Source: Geoalkalibacter subterraneus
Lineage (GTDB): Bacteria; Desulfobacterota; Desulfuromonadia; Desulfuromonadales; Geoalkalibacteraceae
DNA length: 64,000 nucleotides
Reading direction: 5' to 3'
NCBI RefSeq assembly: GCF_000827125.1
Contig: NZ_CP010311.1
Coordinates: forward strand, 2,046,001 to 2,110,000
A program made the translations under genes and the position numbers. The notes beneath the pieces are model-generated. The model did no database searches, had not been told where the DNA came from, and saw only the letters and a list, made by a program, of their open reading frames with translations. Positions 46,621 through 54,227 of the stretch are shown here, in pieces (within the stretch, counting starts at the first letter, position 1; each line of letters opens with the position of its first letter).

Positions 46621-47055
46621 ATGGATAAAACGAATCACGAAAAAGAGGAGATTGTCCCGATCGGAGACCTCTGCAGAACATTGGGGATTTCGACGAGGAC
46701 ATTACGATACTGGGAAGAGGTGGGAATCATTGAATCGGTTGACCGGGTCGATCGCGCCAACCGAGGCTATACGCCGTATATGGTGAGGAGAATCAAATTC
46801 ATTATTCGGTTAAGAGACTTGGGCTTAACCATTAAGGAAATGCAATATCTTTACAAGGTTTACGGGGACGCAAAAAAAACCGATCAAGTCATCCCCGAGC
46901 TCGTCAGAATTTTAAATCACCACATTGGTACTATTGATGAAAAAATTGACAAGCTGACCTCTCTGAGAGCGGAAATTGTTGATTACCGTGAGCGCCTTTT
47001 GGAAAAGTTGGCTGAATCCACCCAGAAAGAAGCAAATGATACTGAATCCTCGTAA
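46621..47055 (+). CDS. MerR family transcriptional regulator
   Basis: A 144-residue protein with the MerR winged helix (IGDLCRTLGISTRTLRYWEE, then GIIESVDRVDRANRGYTPYM and RIKFIIRLRDLGLTIKEMQY) and a C-terminal coiled coil (IGTIDEKIDKLTSLRAEIVD). It lacks cysteines for metal binding, so it probably senses a metabolite such as an acyl-CoA, like LiuR. It is divergent from the CoA-transferase operon and likely binds the TTACGTGCATGTCAA sites at 46262 and 35114 (inference). Confidence 0.88.
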   Translation: MDKTNHEKEEIVPIGDLCRTLGISTRTLRYWEEVGIIESVDRVDRANRGYTPYMVRRIKFIIRLRDLGLTIKEMQYLYKVYGDAKKTDQVIPELVRILNHHIGTIDEKIDKLTSLRAEIVDYRERLLEKLAESTQKEANDTESS

Positions 47056-47091
47056 GATTCACTCACAAAATATACCGACCAGGAGGCTCTG

Positions 47092-47333
47092 ATGAAAAAA
47101 TCGCGGTACACTGAAACGCAGATCGTGGCCATGATGCCGGCATCCCGATGAAGGAGATCTGCCGCAAACATGGCATTTCCGACGCCACCTACTACAACTG
47201 GAGGTCTAAGTACGACGGCATGAGTGCTTCTGAACTCAAGCGCATGAAAGAGATGGAACAGGAACTCTCTCAGTTCAAGCGCATGTATGCCGATATGGTC
47301 TTGGAAAATCGCACCCTGAAAGACCTGATTTAG
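47092..47333 (+). pseudogene. IS3-family transposase OrfA remnant
   Basis: It starts MKKSRYTETQIVAM behind AGGAGG, then a deletion shifts the frame; the remaining frame (from 47148) reads MKEICRKHGISDATYYNWRS, then ELSQFKRMYADMVLENRTLK, the helix-turn-helix and leucine zipper of IS3 OrfA. OrfB is missing, so the element is dead. Confidence 0.8.
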
Positions 47334-47467
47334 CAAATGAGGAATACTGTATGCCGGACAAAAGCCGGCACCAACTCCGCTGTAAACTGGACCGTTTTTT
47401 CTATTCCAGCGCAATCACTGGCCCAGTCCCATACACCTGAAAACGCAGATAAGAAAGCACTGTTGAT

Positions 47468-47932
47468 TTACTCCGAATCAAACTCAAGAGAATGTTCTAT
47501 CCGGATGCAGCCAGTTACGCTCATGGCTGCGGGACACTTTTCGATGTAATTCTCCATTGCCCAATGAGCATCGTTTTCTTCTTCGTGGCTCAGTTTCAAG
47601 ACATAGTGAACACGAATCACAGTAATTTTGAGTACACCATCGACATTTTCAATATCGCCTTCGACATCAGCGCGAAAACGGTCGGTATGGGTTCTTATCT
47701 TTTTGGTCGCCAGCACGCTGGCGAAAGTGCCCATCATTCAAGCAGAAACTGCGCCGACGATGTGATCTAAGGTCGCTGCATGCTCTTCGATAGGATCCAC
47801 TTTGTAAAATTTCTGTATCCCTCCGTGGACGCCATAGAAGACCGGTTCGGAAAAACCTTCGATATGGGCTATCCTGACCGGCCCCCGGTCTCTAGTGATC
47901 GTGATTCGTGATGTATGAATGATCTCCGCCAT
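47468..47932 (-). CDS. OsmC family peroxidase, candidate selenoprotein (in-frame UGA at the catalytic cysteine)
   Basis: Two adjacent frames separated only by a TGA (47738-47740) make one OsmC-type protein of 154 residues. Before the TGA it reads HAATLDHIVGAVSA and after it MMGTFASVLATKKIRTHTD, so the TGA takes the place of the peroxidatic cysteine of OsmC proteins (usually GC-x2-GT). The second conserved cysteine is present in YIEKCPAAMSVTG. An SECIS-like hairpin lies downstream at the expected distance. The start ATG has GGGAG upstream. The enzyme would reduce organic hydroperoxides. If the cell lacks selenocysteine insertion, the gene is instead a nonsense mutant. Confidence 0.72.
47707..47724 (-). 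promoter_or_regulatory. SECIS-like hairpin after the OsmC UGA codon
   Basis: TCGCCAG-CGTG-CTGGCGA is a perfect 7-bp stem with a 4-nt loop having G at its second position. The loop begins 20 nt after the UGA, within the range usual for bacterial SECIS elements (about 16-37 nt). Confidence 0.6.
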
Positions 47933-47971
47933 CGCAATGCTCCCTTCAGTCTATAAATGTCGACATTTGAA

Positions 47972-48091
47972 ATGCTACCACATCTCAGCGACCGTGCTCT
48001 TCTTTGGATGATTCATTCCCTGAACAGGGAAGCCCGACGACTCGGGGTCCCCCGCCAGTCAATCACACCGGCAGAGCCGGTGGTTTACTGA
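47972..48091 (+). pseudogene. Fragment resembling a BrnA-type antitoxin
   Basis: The frame of 39 codons contains WMIHSLNREARRLGVPRQSI, close to the C-terminal DNA-binding pattern of BrnA antitoxins (DREARRLGVTRQS). The usual continuation is replaced by a short hairpin sequence (CACCGGC-AGA-GCCGGTG) and a stop. No toxin gene is present. The call rests on one motif. Confidence 0.35.
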
Positions 48092-48130
48092 AAGTCTCAA
48101 TTAACATTACCATATCTATGAGCAAGAGCA

Positions 48131-48557
48131 CTGGCCGGCGCACTCTTCTCGGCCGAAGTTCTCTACCGCGAACCGGAGTTCGAGCATGAAGCCTTGATTC
48201 CCTGCATCATTGCTTCAACCACCGCCTATTCCCTTTTCGGCGCGGTCACCGGCTGGCAGGCTCTGCTGGTAACACCGCGCTTTGTTTTTCAGCAACCACT
48301 GGAGCTTTTTTCTTTTCTTGTTCTCGGCATTTTCTGCGCCGCCATGGGCGTGGTGTACGTCAAATCATTTTACGGCCTGCGCGACCTGTTCAAAAAACTC
48401 AACATGCCGCCCGCACACTGAGCGCGGCCTTGAAGAGATCCCTGTGGTCGACTCCACCGCCCCGGGAAAGGTTCTTTTCATGCTGTCACGCCGCGCGCTG
48501 CTCGCACGCTATGCTTCCGAACTTGAAGAAAAACGGGGCACCTATGTCGAAATTTAA
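48131..48557 (+). pseudogene. ClC-type chloride channel/CBS remnant
   Basis: From 48131 the sequence reads LAGALFSAEVLYREPEFEHE, then IASTTAYSLFGAVTGW and FLVLGIFCAAMGVVYVKSFY, the region of the last ClC helices. It stops at 48421. In another frame LEEIPVVDSTAPGKVLFMLS and SRRALLARYASELEEKRG follow, like the second CBS domain of a ClC-CBS protein. The N-terminal two thirds and the middle are missing, so this is a deleted and frameshifted relic. Confidence 0.7.
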
Positions 48558-48639
48558 TCTTTCGGCCTCAGCCCCTTTACAATGGCCCATGGGCTTCATA
48601 TATTGATTGTATACCTCAACTTCTCTGGAGAATCTGAAT

Positions 48640-49230
48640 ATGAACCGACGCATTTTTCTGCTGCTGCTCAGTGCCCTGCTTGTCATGCCAGCCCTTTCGG
48701 GGTGCGGCTACAACCAAATTCAACGCAATGAGGAAGCGGTGATCGCCGCCTGGGCCGATGTTGAAGCCACCTACCAGCGCCGCGCCGACCTCATCCCCAA
48801 CCTGGTGGAAACGGTCAAAGCCTACGCGGCGCACGAACGCGAGACCCTCGAGGCCGTCACCCAGGCACGCGCCTCCGTGGGACAGGTCAACCTCAGCAGC
48901 AATGACCTGAACGATCCGGCTGCACTTGAAAGGTATCAGCAAGCCCAGGGGCAGCTCAGTTCCGCCCTTTCGCGCCTGCTTGTAGTTGCGGAGCGTTATC
49001 CCGACCTCAAAGCCAGCCAGAATTTCCGCGACCTGCAGCATCAGCTTGAAGGGACTGAGAACCGAATCAACGTGGCCCGTCAGCGTTACAACGATGCGGT
49101 TCAGACATTCAATACATCCATCAGAACCTTCCCCAACAACCTGACCAACAAATTTATACTCAAGCTGGAACGTAAAGAACCTTTCAAAGCAGACCCCGGC
49201 GCTGCCCAGACCCCGAAAGTGCAGTTTTAG
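48640..49230 (+). CDS. lemA: LemA family lipoprotein
   Basis: A 196-residue protein with a lipoprotein signal ending in the lipobox LSGCGYN and the LemA fold: [40 protein letters not shown] and [20 protein letters not shown]. The ATG at 48640 behind GGAG is chosen, giving an N-terminal [10 protein letters not shown] signal; an earlier ATG would break it. LemA proteins are helical and membrane-linked, with unclear function. It is followed after 2 bp by a TPM gene, a common arrangement. Confidence 0.9.
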   Translation: MNRRIFLLLLSALLVMPALSGCGYNQIQRNEEAVIAAWADVEATYQRRADLIPNLVETVKAYAAHERETLEAVTQARASVGQVNLSSNDLNDPAALERYQQAQGQLSSALSRLLVVAERYPDLKASQNFRDLQHQLEGTENRINVARQRYNDAVQTFNTSIRTFPNNLTNKFILKLERKEPFKADPGAAQTPKVQF

Positions 49231-49232
49231 GT

Positions 49233-49943
49233 ATGCGTTCTTCAGCCCTGTTGTTTCTGTTCCTTCTGCTGCTGCCGTCTCTCGGCACTGCGCTCGATGT
49301 GCCCCAACCGAGCGGCTATATCACAGACACCGCCGATTTGGTCGACCATGGGACGGAACTCAAAATCGAGCAGTTTCTCAAAGATTTCGAGAAAAGCGAT
49401 TCAACCCAGATTGCCGTATTGACGATTCCTTCCCTCGAAGGGGAATCTCTCGACGAATATGCCCTTCGGGTCGCCGAAGCCTGGGGCATTGGACAGGAAT
49501 CAAAGGATAACGGTGCGTTGCTTCTGGTGGCGCACCAGGATCGCAAAATCCGTATTGAGGTTGGCTACGGCCTGGAGGGGCGTTTAACCGATCTGCTCGC
49601 CGGGCGCATCATCGACAATGAGATTGCTCCGCGATTTCGCGCAGGCGATTTCGAGGGGGGCATCGTGGCCGGGGTGGTCGCCATGGCTGAAGCAGTCCGC
49701 GGCGAGTACCAGGGAACCGGACGCACCGGCGAAAAAAAGGAACGCAATCCTCTTGGCATTCTGGCCCTGCTGCTCTTTCTCGGCCCCGGAATGATGTTCC
49801 TCGGCGGCGGTCGCAGCCATCGTCGTGGGGGGATCTGGTACGGTGGAGGATTCGGAGGCGGCGGCCGAGGCGGCGGCTTCGGTGGAGGCTTCTCCGGAGG
49901 TGGCGGCGGTTTCGGCGGGGGCGGTGCCTCCGGCGGATGGTAG
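49233..49943 (+). CDS. TPM-domain membrane protein (YgcG-like) with glycine-rich tail
   Basis: It has a signal peptide (LLFLFLLLLPSLGTALD), a TPM domain (GYITDTADLVDHGTELKIEQ, IAVLTIPSLEGESLDEYALR, IRIEVGYGLEGRLTDLLAGR), a membrane helix (PLGILALLLFLGPGMMFLGG) and a tail of glycine, phenylalanine and serine ending in GASGGW. TPM domains have been described as phosphatase-like and in photosystem assembly; here the role is unknown. It is cotranscribed with lemA and the next TPM gene. Confidence 0.88.
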   Translation: MRSSALLFLFLLLLPSLGTALDVPQPSGYITDTADLVDHGTELKIEQFLKDFEKSDSTQIAVLTIPSLEGESLDEYALRVAEAWGIGQESKDNGALLLVAHQDRKIRIEVGYGLEGRLTDLLAGRIIDNEIAPRFRAGDFEGGIVAGVVAMAEAVRGEYQGTGRTGEKKERNPLGILALLLFLGPGMMFLGGGRSHRRGGIWYGGGFGGGGRGGGFGGGFSGGGGGFGGGGASGGW

Positions 49944-49991
49944 TTACCCACCGATCGCCATAATTGAACACTCTCCCGACAGGATAAATAA

Positions 49992-50627
49992 ATGCCCGAA
50001 CCCAGAGCAGCAACTTTTTTCAGCGAAGAAGAGAAGAAGCGCATCGAAACTGCGGTACGCAAGACCGAAGCCCGCACCAGCGGGGAGGTCGTACCGATGG
50101 TGGTCGATCAATCCTATGATTACCCGCGCGCCGAAATACTTGGTGGCGGGATGTTCGCACTTGCAACTGCTACAACCCTGAGCTGGGCATTTGGGGGGTC
50201 GTCCATATGGGCCTTTCTCCCCCTGTTTTTTATTTTTTATTTTCTTTTCAAGTGGCTGATCCGAACCACGCCGGCCCTTAAACGCCGTCTGGTCAACCCC
50301 GCCGAAATCGATGAAGAGGTTGAAGAAAAGGCAATGATCAGCTTTCTGGAAAACGGTCTGCACAGCACCCGCGACCGCACCGGAATCCTCATCCTGATCA
50401 GCCTTTTTGAGCACCGCGTGTACGTTCTTGCAGATCAGGGGATCAATGAAAAGGTTCCCGCTGCAACCTGGGATGAAATTGTCGCCACGATTACTGCCGG
50501 AATCAAGGAGGGGAAAACCTGCGATGCGCTTTGCTCAGCCATTGAACGCTGTGCAGAACTTCTTGAAACAAATTTCCCGGTGAGAAAAGACGATACCAAC
50601 GAACTGCCGAATCTGATTATCGAATGA
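49992..50627 (+). CDS. Second TPM-domain membrane protein
   Basis: The 211 residues lack a signal peptide but have TPM motifs (IETAVRKTEARTSGEVVPMV, then GILILISLFEHRVYVLADQG and INEKVPAATWDEIVATITAG) around two central hydrophobic helices (GGGMFALATATTLSWAFGGS and WAFLPLFFIFYFLFKWLI). The gene follows the first TPM gene by 48 bp. LemA with two TPM proteins is a repeated set in many Gram-negative genomes (knowledge). Confidence 0.85.
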   Translation: MPEPRAATFFSEEEKKRIETAVRKTEARTSGEVVPMVVDQSYDYPRAEILGGGMFALATATTLSWAFGGSSIWAFLPLFFIFYFLFKWLIRTTPALKRRLVNPAEIDEEVEEKAMISFLENGLHSTRDRTGILILISLFEHRVYVLADQGINEKVPAATWDEIVATITAGIKEGKTCDALCSAIERCAELLETNFPVRKDDTNELPNLIIE

Positions 50628-50785
50628 AATAAATCTTTCAGGTCTGAACGGAATCGAGACCCCTTCGCGATCAAAAGAGAAATGATGATTGAATTTCATG
50701 ACCTTTCGTCTAGGCTTTATAGTTGAAACCAGTAAACAAATCTTTTCGATTTTATTAAAAATCCCTAGACCCGGAGGTTATTTCA

Positions 50786-51238
50786 ATGTCCTTTTCAACT
50801 CTCGATGATGTCATCAAATACGCCGTCCAGCGCGAAGAAGAAGCTTATCAGCTTTACAAGAAAGCAGCAGCTCAGACAAAAAGCATCGCCGCTCGAAAAC
50901 TGTTCGAAGAAATGGCGGCAGAGGAAGCCGGCCATAAGGAAGTTTTCGGGAAAATGAACCTGGAACGAGCCGAACATTACAGGAAAAAGACTTTGCCGGA
51001 CATGAAGATCAGCCAGTTTCTGGCGGAAACCCCTCTCAAGCCCGACGCCAGCTATCCGGAGATTCTCGCCTATGCCATCAAGGCCGAAGAAAACGCCTAC
51101 AATCTTTACCTTGCGGCTGCCAACGCCATAGATGATCCCGATCTGGAAAAAGTGCTGCGCGTTTTCGCCGACGTCGAAAAAGGTCACAAGATTAAAGTCG
51201 AGCGAATCTATGATGAACACGTGTTGAGCGAAAATTGA
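50786..51238 (+). CDS. Rubrerythrin-like ferritin family protein
   Basis: A 150-residue ferritin-like diiron protein with two E-x2-H helices: QREEEAYQLYKKAA and AAEEAGHKEVFGKM, then IKAEENAYNLYLAAA and FADVEKGHKIKVER. There is no C-terminal rubredoxin domain, so it is erythrin-like and probably reduces peroxide or stores iron. GGAGG lies 11 bases before the ATG, and 158 bp of AT-rich sequence upstream must hold its promoter. Confidence 0.9.
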   Translation: MSFSTLDDVIKYAVQREEEAYQLYKKAAAQTKSIAARKLFEEMAAEEAGHKEVFGKMNLERAEHYRKKTLPDMKISQFLAETPLKPDASYPEILAYAIKAEENAYNLYLAAANAIDDPDLEKVLRVFADVEKGHKIKVERIYDEHVLSEN

Positions 51239-51309
51239 TTTGGTGGGCTGTTTTTTCTCTCGCCCCCACTCCAACTATCAATGCTTCAACTGAAGCATCC
51301 TCAAGTTCC

Positions 51310-51636
51310 TCAGGTACTGCCCGGTTCAGGCGCAGGCCTTTCGGGCGGCGCCGTTCCACCGGACGCATCATCCTCGGAATGAGGGCCAAATTTGCGAGTA
51401 AAGAGTTGTCGGGTTCCGAATGCGCTCACCGTCATAGCGATGGCGGCAACCTCTTCGATCTCGTTTTCCGTGGCGCCGGCCTGCCTCGCAACTGCGAGAC
51501 CGAAATCCGTTCAGGGAGCACACCCTGCTGCCAACGCAGCGCCGAGCGCCACGAGCTGCTTCGTTTTGTGGTCAAGAGCCCCCGGACCCAGCGCGGCATT
51601 AAAGGCTTCCTGAAACTTCTCCATCGAATTATTCAT
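51310..51636 (-). CDS. Carboxymuconolactone decarboxylase/AhpD-like protein, candidate selenoprotein (CxxU)
   Basis: The frame has MEKFQEAFNAALGPGALDHK and TKQLVALGAALAAGCAP, then TGA (51511-51513), then TDFGLAVARQAGATENEIEE and VAAIAMTVSAFGTRQLF. The TGA stands at the second position of the family's CxxC redox motif, giving C39-x2-U42. A stem-loop follows at SECIS distance. The 108-residue length and the CMD fold on both sides of the UGA are intact. AhpD-like selenoproteins are known in delta-proteobacteria. The reading frame is continuous with the upstream methyltransferase frame, so the ATG at 51636 is a likely but not certain start. Confidence 0.72.
51483..51500 (-). promoter_or_regulatory. 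SECIS-like hairpin after the CMD UGA codon
   Basis: GTCTCGC-AGTT-GCGAGGC forms seven pairs (one G-T) with a 4-nt loop having G at its second position. The loop begins 17 nt after the UGA. Confidence 0.55.
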
Positions 51637-52325
51637 CTCTGTTATTCCCTTCTCATGCGCTACTGCAGATTTGCGTAAAGTGACACAGAAAAGATCCCGA
51701 GGAAGACTTCCCTCCTCCAGCCGGTCCACCGCCAGGAGCGTATATCCTCTCGCCAGCTGCCGTATTTTTTCCGCGGTGAAGAAGTGAACGGCGAAACCGC
51801 CAATCTCGTAGACCTCTTCGCGCAGATGCCGGCCGGTCCGGTAATGCTTATCGAAATTGCTGCGTACAGAGAATACAGGGCCAGGCCGCCGGGGCGCAGA
51901 ACACGCCTTATTTCGCCGAGAATGAAAGCTATCTCGTCGGTAGCAAGATCCATGCACAGCAGCATATGAGAGTAGCAGGCGTCGAAGGAAGCATCAGCAA
52001 AAGACAGAGGCTGGCGCACATCGTAGGCGCAGACATCAATAGAAGCTGAAAGACCAGCCGCAGCAGCTTTCTCCCGCAGGGTAGCGACGGCAGTCTCCGC
52101 GTAATCCAGTGCCGTGACCCGCAGGTTGTTGCGAGCGAAATAAAAAGTATCGCGCCCCTGGCCGCAGCCAAGCTCGAGCACCTCGTGTACCCCCTCGCGT
52201 CGAAACAGTTCAAGAGCTTTCCTGGAGTAATCGCTTGGCTCTTCTCCAAAAAAAGCCGCCTCTTTGGCGAAAATTCCATCCCAGTGCGTTTTCTGGTCGG
52301 TTTTTAATTGTTTTTCAGACCGCAT
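51637..52325 (-). pseudogene. SAM-dependent methyltransferase (TehB/UbiE-like) with a frameshift
   Basis: The ATG at 52325 follows GGAGG. The first frame gives THWDGIFAKEAAFFGEEPSD, the SAM motif VLELGCGQGRDTFYFARNNL and MLLCMDLATDEIAFILGEIR, then EIRRVLRPGGLALYS. At about 51870 the likeness moves to another frame: VRSNFDKHYRTGRHLREEVY, FFTAEKIRQLARGYTLLAVD and LPRDLFCVTLRK. An extra CT in a TCTCT run explains the shift. The second frame has no stop before the CMD selenoprotein, so restoring the frame would give a methyltransferase-CMD fusion. Sequencing error is possible. Confidence 0.7.
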
Positions 52326-52361
52326 AAGACCTCCTGAAAGACCAATTCTTCCCCTGAACAA

Positions 52362-52714
52362 AGCATTTCATTGGTAAAGAAAACAGCGAATAATCCTTCC
52401 CACTCAACCATAATACTATGCCTGTCACATGTTCACCCACCTGATTGTCGCTTTTGGATTACAACCCGAGACACCCCTAAGTAGCTGAATTTCAAATCAA
52501 ATCAATTCCCATCTGATTTTAACCCGTCATCCTGTCGTTGCAAGACGACATTACCTCTTCTTCACAAATTTAGACCGATCAAACAAAAACCCATAAACCA
52601 TTAGAATTGATAACGTTTTCATTTTGGTTCGAAACTTGCCTGAAAAGCTACACGTCTTGATCTTTCTTTTTTATTGCCATGAACCAAAGATTAATGGGTA
52701 TCTGAGGAGGAAAA
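52362..52714. other. AT-rich intergenic region
   Basis: No gene, repeat or strong hairpin was seen. It must hold the promoters of the divergent methyltransferase and 98-aa genes. Confidence 0.4.
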
Positions 52715-53011
52715 ATGCCATATCATCCCTTTAAGGTAAGATGCCGAAGTTGTTTTTACTCAAACAGAATCGAGGTTGCAGAAGTCAACTGTCGAGATAT
52801 CTTCATCTGTTTACAATGCGGGAAACAACTGGGGACTTCAGAGGTTTTGAAAAAGGCCGTCGAGACCCTGGATCGATCCTTAAACATTCAGCCACTTAAA
52901 CCGTCGATAGAAAACCACCCTCATCATCAATGCATCGCGCAGGCAGAAACCTCAGCCCTGCGCGATGCATATCTCCTCCCCCTTAGAACTATCATTTTAT
53001 TGCCTGAATAG
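52715..53011 (+). CDS. Small zinc-ribbon-like protein (98 aa)
   Basis: It starts MPYHPFKVRCRSCFYSNRIE and has FICLQCGKQLG; the two CxxC pairs are spaced like a zinc ribbon. GAGGAGG lies 5 bases before the ATG. The C-terminal 30 codons cross a 14-bp-stem hairpin (52930-52970), and this part may be a later addition. I do not recognise the family. Confidence 0.55.
   Translation: MPYHPFKVRCRSCFYSNRIEVAEVNCRDIFICLQCGKQLGTSEVLKKAVETLDRSLNIQPLKPSIENHPHHQCIAQAETSALRDAYLLPLRTIILLPE
52930..52970. repeat. Strong inverted repeat in the 3' part of the 98-aa gene
   Basis: ATGCATCGCGCAGG (52930-52943) and its exact complement (52957-52970) form a 14-bp stem with a 13-nt loop. No T-tract follows. It may be a former terminator or a small repeat element inserted in the gene. 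Confidence 0.6.
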
Positions 53012-53035
53012 GCCGCCCAAGTCCCTGCTCCCCAA

Positions 53036-53377
<342 letters not shown>

Positions 53378-53452
53378 TCAGCGAACGCCACGTGTTTTTC
53401 GGCGGAGGCCGCCGGAGATTGGGGAGGGGACTTCACTCTCAGGAGTGTGGTG

Positions 53453-53917
53453 TCACGAGGGGCGATGCGTCAGCTTGGGGATTAATCCTTCTGCCATCGC
53501 GAGAGCTTGCCCTTGTTTGCTCAGCATGACCCGCTGAACCATTTTCCAGTCGGGTGCAAAGTGTATGAACCCCTTCCTGCGAAGGGAGCGCAGCGCTTTT
53601 TTGATCAATTGCCTGTCCATATGAAGGCTTTTGGCCACCGCTGCCGGAGTCATTCCTTTTTTACCCCCCTGGGCGAGTCTCGTAAAGACAAAATATTCAA
53701 TGTCAGTCATCGGCGAAGACGTCGCAGAAAAACGCTCCTGTACCGGCACCTCTTCACCCATTCCAGGCATATCAGGGCGGCCCAGGTTACTTAAATAGTC
53801 CAGAATCTTCGACAGACGCGTTTTAAAATGGGGAAGCAGCCCAAGTATCACGAAGGCCGCCAGAAAGAGCCTGACAAGGATAGGAAGATCATCACTGTTT
53901 TGCAGGATATCGGCCAT
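53453..53917 (-). CDS. Membrane-anchored winged-helix protein of unknown family
   Basis: The 154 residues begin with a hydrophobic helix (LPILVRLFLAAFVILGLLP), then a linker, then a winged helix: DIEYFVFTRLAQGGKKGMTP, AAVAKSLHMDRQLIKKALRS, LRRKGFIHFAPDWKMVQRV. The layout suggests a membrane-tethered DNA-binding regulator, though the domain could also bind protein. The ribosome binding site (AAGAAG) is weak. It is a single gene downstream of the ttr locus. Confidence 0.55.
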   Translation of the reverse strand: MADILQNSDDLPILVRLFLAAFVILGLLPHFKTRLSKILDYLSNLGRPDMPGMGEEVPVQERFSATSSPMTDIEYFVFTRLAQGGKKGMTPAAVAKSLHMDRQLIKKALRSLRRKGFIHFAPDWKMVQRVMLSKQGQALAMAEGLIPKLTHRPS

Positions 53918-54131
53918 AGCTTCTTGCCTAAAAGCAGTTGGTTTGCATGGAGCGTGAGAATAACGATATGGGCGTCTTCCTCGTTTCTCCCTTTCACATA
54001 AACCTTATCCGGCTGGTCTATCATGTCAACAATACAGTTTACATCCCGGCGTCAAGACCCTGGTCCGGATAGACGTTGACTTCAACGCTCCGTGCAGTCC
54101 GCTTAAAACCTCGGTCAAACTCTGAACCAAC

Positions 54132-54174
54132 GATTCGGCCCCCTGCATGCACCAAAGCATGAGGGGACCGAATC
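54132..54174. terminator. Terminator-like hairpin downstream of the ttrA-type gene
   Basis: A stem of about 15 pairs with two bulges (GATTCGG...CCCC...CATG against CATG...GGGG...CCGAATC) surrounds an 8-nt loop. TTTT follows on the plus strand. It lies 55 bp past the stop of the molybdoenzyme gene; the rest of 53918-54227 holds nothing else visible. Confidence 0.6.
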
Positions 54175-54227
54175 TTTTCCTGCAGGTTGAATGTCACCCA
54201 GTCCTTAAAAACCCGGGTTCAAGGATC

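Noticed and set aside
47738-47932. OsmC N-terminal half as a nonsense-truncated pseudogene
   Set aside because: The stop is exactly at the catalytic Cys position, the downstream part is fully conserved and an SECIS-like hairpin follows, so selenocysteine is the better explanation.
49565-50077. Minus-strand proline-rich frame opposite the TPM gene
   Set aside because: It is the complement of the glycine-rich tail codons of the first TPM protein.
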